This document shows, one piece after another, positions 15,428 through 18,392 of a stretch of 18,392 bases of DNA. Numbering within the stretch: position 1 is the first letter of the stretch; the number at the start of each line of letters is the position of its first letter. The notes under the pieces are model-generated. The model was not told the origin of the DNA, ran no database searches, and saw only the letters and a program-made list of their open reading frames with translations. The stretch is from positions 1-18,392 of the forward strand of contig JAURZO010000110.1 of NCBI GenBank assembly GCA_030653405.1. The letters are read 5' to 3'. The stretch is from Zwartia sp. (GTDB lineage: Bacteria; Pseudomonadota; Gammaproteobacteria; Burkholderiales; Burkholderiaceae_B). The position numbers and the translations under genes were made by a program.

Positions 15428-16084
15428 ATGGCATGGACTCGTGATGAAATGGCTGCTCGTGCAGCCCGCGAACTCAAAGACGGTTTTTATGTGAACTTGG
15501 GCATTGGCTTGCCAACGATGGTGGCCAATCATGTGCCCGAGGGAATGGAGGTTTGGCTACAGTCGGAAAATGGCCTGCTCGGTATCGGTCAGTTTCCGCT
15601 TGAAAATGAGGTTGATCCCGATCTGATTAATGCAGGCAAGCAAACTGTGACCACCTTGCCGGGTTCAGCGATTTTTTCTTCGGCTGAGTCGTTTGGCATG
15701 ATCCGCGCCGGCAAGATTAACCTTGCTATTTTGGGTGCGATGCAAGTTTCGGAAACGGGTGACTTGGCCAACTGGATGATTCCGGGCAAGATGGTCAAAG
15801 GCATGGGCGGTGCGATGGACTTAGTCGCCGGCGTCGGACGCGTACTTGTGCTCATGGAGCATGTTGCCCATAAAAAAGATGGCACGACCGATCTGAAGCT
15901 TTTGCCTAAGTGCACGCTGCCGTTGACAGGCGTGGGGGTGATCGACATGGTGATCACCGATCTGGGCGTGATGGAAGTCACGCAATCAGGACTCAAGCTT
16001 TTAGAGCTCGCACCTGGTGTGACGATCGACGAAATCAAGTCCAAGACCGCTGCCAAGCTGGACGTTTCAGCCATCAAGTCGTAG
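15428..16084 (+). CDS. scoB: 3-oxoacid CoA-transferase subunit B
   Basis: Beta subunit, 218 residues, carrying the catalytic glutamate Glu47 in the SENGLLG motif, which forms the covalent glutamyl-CoA intermediate. Other matches are GFYVNLGIGLPT (19-30), GGAMDLVAG and CTLPLTG. It needs scoA to form the active alpha-beta unit, and the 12-bp spacing with AAGGAG overlapping the scoA stop implies cotranslation. No intact terminator follows; the M24 peptidase gene starts 78 bp later. Confidence 0.94.
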   Translation: MAWTRDEMAARAARELKDGFYVNLGIGLPTMVANHVPEGMEVWLQSENGLLGIGQFPLENEVDPDLINAGKQTVTTLPGSAIFSSAESFGMIRAGKINLAILGAMQVSETGDLANWMIPGKMVKGMGGAMDLVAGVGRVLVLMEHVAHKKDGTTDLKLLPKCTLPLTGVGVIDMVITDLGVMEVTQSGLKLLELAPGVTIDEIKSKTAAKLDVSAIKS

Positions 16085-16107
16085 TCGGAGTAACGGTTTT
16101 TATTTTG

Positions 16108-16149
16108 ATGACGATTGATATTGATTTAGACGACTTCCACTTTGATTGA
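16108..16149 (+). CDS. possible 13-codon leader ORF before the M24 peptidase
   Basis: ATG to TGA encodes a very acidic peptide, MTIDIDLDDFHFD. It ends 12 nt before the GTG start of the peptidase gene and is in the same reading frame. No proper Shine-Dalgarno site is visible (a GGAG lies 17 nt before). It may be a real leader coupling translation, the remnant of a longer N-terminus cut by TGA, or chance. Confidence 0.2.
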   Translation: MTIDIDLDDFHFD

Positions 16150-16161
16150 GACTCAAGCCTC

Positions 16162-17973
16162 GTGACAACGACCCCTGTTCTGTCCCGCACTGAAGCATTG
16201 ACCGCCTTGCGCCGCGAGATGCAAAAAGAAAAAGTCGATGCGTGTTTGATACCTTCCGCAGACCCGCATTTGTCTGAGTATTTGCCCGCTTATTGGCAGA
16301 TCCGAAAGTGGTTAACCGGTTTTACCGGTTCAGTGGGTACGGTGGTCGTGACGCAGGATTTTGCAGGAATTTGGGTGGATAGTCGTTACTGGATTCAGGC
16401 CGAAGCTGAGTTGGCGGGTTCTGGTGTTGAACTGATGAAAATTGGCGTGGCAACGGATCCTGCCCATACTGCCTGGCTGGCCAAGCATGTCCCGACAGGG
16501 GGTGTGATTGCCGTGGACGGTCGTGCGCTAGGTTTGGCTGCGCGCGATGCTTTGCAAGAGCAGGTTTCCGCGAAGTCTATCAATCTCGAATTGTCATTGG
16601 ACTTGCCGGGAGCGTGTTGGTTTGATCGGCCAGAGCTTCCGACAGAGCCGGTGCGCGAACTCACGCTTGAGCATGCCGGTCAGTCCAGGCAGGAAAAGCT
16701 CGCACGTGTGCGTGAGGTTATGCGCGAGCATGGGGCCCAGTGGCATTTGATTTCGACCCTCGATGACATCGCCTGGCTGTTTAATCTGCGTGGCGCGGAC
16801 GTGAGTTTTAATCCGGTTTTTTTAGCCCATGCACTGATCGGGCCCGATCGTGTCGAGCTTTTTGTATTGCCTGGCAAAATTGATGCCACGCTTGCTCGGA
16901 TCCTGAGCGCGGATGGGATTGAGGTCAGACCATATTTCGAGGCGGCAGAGGCCTTGGGTGCGCTTGAGCAACATTATCTGCTGATGTTCGATCCCGCTCG
17001 TACCACCTGTGCACTCATTGATCGCGTTTCTTGTCAGACCATACGCGCGATCAATCCCAGCACGTTTTTTAAGTCCCAAAAGACATTTGCTGAGCTGAGT
17101 CATGTCCGGCGGGTCATGGAAAACGATGGTGCGGCGCTATGTGAGTTTTTTGTCTGGCTCGAGGATGCGATTGCGCGATCGCAAGAGGTGCCTCTTGACG
17201 AATTAATGATTGATGAGCGACTGTTGACGGCTCGGGCTAAGCAACCTGGGTTTGTCTCGCGCAGTTTTGGCACCATCGCCGCTTATAACGCCAACGGTGC
17301 GATGCCACATTACCGGGCTACGCCTGAGTCCTTTGCCCAGATTGCCGGCAATGGATTGTTGTTGATTGACTCGGGCGGTCAATACGTTGGGGGCACGACG
17401 GACATTACCCGAGTGGTGCCCGTCGGACAACCGAGTGCCGAACAAAAAGATGACTACACCGCAGTGCTGCGAGCCATGATCGCGCTGTCACGTTTGCGAT
17501 TTCCGCTTGGCGTGGCTTCTCCGATGCTTGATGCGGTTGCGCGTGCGCCACTTTGGGAACGTTTGGCCGAGTATGGGCATGGCACAGGTCACGGCGTTGG
17601 ATATTACTTGAATGTGCACGAGGGGCCGCAGGTAATTTCCTATCGTGCAGCGCCTGCGCCGCACACGGCCATGCAGCCCGGCATGATCACTTCGAATGAG
17701 CCGGGACTGTATCGTCCGGGTCGTTGGGGCATCCGCATAGAGAATCTTGTTTGTAACGTGTCGGCAGGTATCTCCGAGTTTGGAGAGTTTCTGCAGTTTG
17801 AAACCCTTACCCTGTGTCCGATTGATACGCGTTGCATTCAGCGTGCCCAACTGCGCGCAGACGAGGTGGAGTGGCTCAACCACTACCACGCCGAGGTACG
17901 GAGACGGTTGCAAGCTAAGGTTTCTGGTCCCGCCCTGAAGTGGTTGTTGCATCGCACCGAGCCGCTGCTTTAA
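16162..17973 (+). CDS. Xaa-Pro aminopeptidase, M24 family (long APP1-type)
   Basis: Metallopeptidase of 603 residues that removes N-terminal residues before proline. It has the long three-domain architecture: two creatinase N-like domains (about 10-310) and the C-terminal pita-bread catalytic domain. The N-terminal block LIPSADPHLSEYLPAYWQIRKWLTGFTGS is typical. All five metal ligands are seen: Asp403 (LIDSGG), Asp414 (GTTDITR), His477 (HGTGHGVG), Glu513 (TSNEPGLY) and Glu527 (RIENL). The GTG start has only a weak Shine-Dalgarno-like GAG upstream but fits the family N-terminus and length; an in-frame TGA lies just upstream. Confidence 0.94.
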   Translation: MTTTPVLSRTEALTALRREMQKEKVDACLIPSADPHLSEYLPAYWQIRKWLTGFTGSVGTVVVTQDFAGIWVDSRYWIQAEAELAGSGVELMKIGVATDPAHTAWLAKHVPTGGVIAVDGRALGLAARDALQEQVSAKSINLELSLDLPGACWFDRPELPTEPVRELTLEHAGQSRQEKLARVREVMREHGAQWHLISTLDDIAWLFNLRGADVSFNPVFLAHALIGPDRVELFVLPGKIDATLARILSADGIEVRPYFEAAEALGALEQHYLLMFDPARTTCALIDRVSCQTIRAINPSTFFKSQKTFAELSHVRRVMENDGAALCEFFVWLEDAIARSQEVPLDELMIDERLLTARAKQPGFVSRSFGTIAAYNANGAMPHYRATPESFAQIAGNGLLLIDSGGQYVGGTTDITRVVPVGQPSAEQKDDYTAVLRAMIALSRLRFPLGVASPMLDAVARAPLWERLAEYGHGTGHGVGYYLNVHEGPQVISYRAAPAPHTAMQPGMITSNEPGLYRPGRWGIRIENLVCNVSAGISEFGEFLQFETLTLCPIDTRCIQRAQLRADEVEWLNHYHAEVRRRLQAKVSGPALKWLLHRTEPLL

Positions 17974-17978
17974 GCGGC

Positions 17979-18002
17979 CGCGTTCAACGCGCTAATTTTT
18001 TT
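17979..18002 (+). terminator. probable rho-independent terminator after the M24 peptidase
   Basis: A short stem cgcgt with acgcg closes a 3-nt loop, then CTAA and seven T residues follow. The stem is short but GC rich and the T-run is strong. Only a few bases separate it from the peptidase stop. It would isolate pyrG from upstream reading. Confidence 0.6.
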
Positions 18003-18023
18003 GTCGAAAAATCTATACGGGTT

Positions 18024-18053
18024 TTCCGCAAAAGCGGGGTAGGCGGCTATAAT
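18024..18053 (+). promoter_or_regulatory. probable pyrG promoter
   Basis: A perfect -10, TATAAT at 18048-18053, lies about 41 bp before the pyrG ATG. The -35 region is poor (TTCCGC at 18024-18029, 18-bp spacer). The spacer contains ccgc-aaaa-gcgg at 18026-18037, which can form a small hairpin. The perfect -10 and its location carry the call. Confidence 0.6.
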
Positions 18054-18094
18054 CCAAATTTCCCGCATACGCCCCGTAATGGTGCGTCAAACAC

Positions 18095-18392
18095 ATGACC
18101 AAATTTGTCTTTGTAACCGGTGGTGTGGTGTCCTCGCTAGGCAAGGGCATCGCCGCCGCGTCGCTGGCCGCCATACTCGAATCTCGTGGCCTGCAGGTGA
18201 CCCTGCTTAAACTCGACCCCTACATTAACGTTGACCCCGGAACCATGAGCCCTTTTCAGCACGGAGAAGTTTTCGTGACTGAAGACGGTGCTGAAACGGA
18301 TCTTGACCTTGGACATTACGAGCGCTTCATCTCCTCGAAAATGCGCAAGGTCAACAACTTTACAACCGGACAAATCTACGAGTCCGTCCTTC
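18095..18392 (+). CDS. pyrG: CTP synthase, N-terminal part
   Basis: Partial: only the first 99 codons are in the window. CTP synthase makes CTP from UTP, ATP and glutamine. The synthetase-domain start MTKFVFVTGGVVSSLGKGIAAAS holds the P-loop-like GGVVSSLGKG, followed by LLKLDPYINVDPGTMSPFQHGEVFV and DGAETDLDLGHYERF, which are signature stretches. The Shine-Dalgarno site is weak (GGTG about 10 nt before). A promoter with TATAAT and a terminator lie just upstream, so it starts a new transcript. The C-terminal glutaminase domain is beyond the window. Confidence 0.97.
   Translation, partial: MTKFVFVTGGVVSSLGKGIAAASLAAILESRGLQVTLLKLDPYINVDPGTMSPFQHGEVFVTEDGAETDLDLGHYERFISSKMRKVNNFTTGQIYESVL

Noticed and set aside
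1..18392. CRISPR arrays, tRNA or rRNA genes, prophage or intact insertion sequences
   Set aside because: No regular direct repeats with spacers, no cloverleaf with CCA-end features, no rRNA segments and no transposase or integrase motifs were seen.

Overview
The window looks like a chromosomal housekeeping and central-metabolism region from a betaproteobacterium in the order Burkholderiales, possibly the family Alcaligenaceae. This rests on protein similarity that I recognise by eye: CysB, HolC, PepA, ScoAB, ETF-QO and PyrG all look betaproteobacterial. GC content appears moderate, and genes are compactly spaced with clear Shine-Dalgarno sites. No phage genes, CRISPR array, tRNA, rRNA or intact insertion sequence is visible.

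Layout. Positions 1-277 hold no gene but contain a 200-bp element bounded by 25-bp perfect inverted repeats, with further hairpins inside. It lies just downstream of a minus-strand YccA/BI-1 membrane protein gene (278-982). Next come holC and pepA on the minus strand (1105-3089). A divergent intergenic region separates pepA from a plus-strand cysB-type regulator (3245-4189). Between cysB and a small cysteine-rich DUF2325 protein (4259-4591) are two Fur-box-like sequences. The DUF2325 gene overlaps tail to tail with an NlpC/P60 lipoprotein hydrolase gene on the minus strand (4562-5173).

A plus-strand carboxylate-activation cluster follows: prpE-like propionate-CoA ligase, a GlcG/HbpS-family protein coupled by an ATGA overlap, and acs, ended by a near-ideal rho-independent terminator at 9652-9677. 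After it come a CopD-family membrane protein and a fumarylacetoacetate-hydrolase-family enzyme. These converge on a minus-strand block with an alpha/beta hydrolase, a small cupin and electron transfer flavoprotein-ubiquinone oxidoreductase (ETF-QO). Divergent from ETF-QO are a hot-dog thioesterase, the two subunits of 3-oxoacid CoA-transferase (scoA, scoB) and an M24 Xaa-Pro aminopeptidase. The window ends inside pyrG (CTP synthase).

Taken together, much of the window concerns making and spending acyl-CoA: activation of acetate and propionate (acs, prpE), CoA exchange with acetoacetate (scoAB), acyl-CoA hydrolysis (thioesterase) and passing electrons from acyl-CoA dehydrogenases to ubiquinone (ETF-QO). 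The other themes are peptide turnover (pepA, M24 peptidase), sulfur and iron regulation (cysB, Fur boxes with DUF2325) and replication or nucleotide supply (holC, pyrG). I found no convincing new multi-gene system. The best leads are the structured repeat at 55-254, the putatively Fur-regulated cysteine-rich DUF2325 gene with its convergent overlap, and a 13-codon leader ORF in frame with the M24 peptidase.
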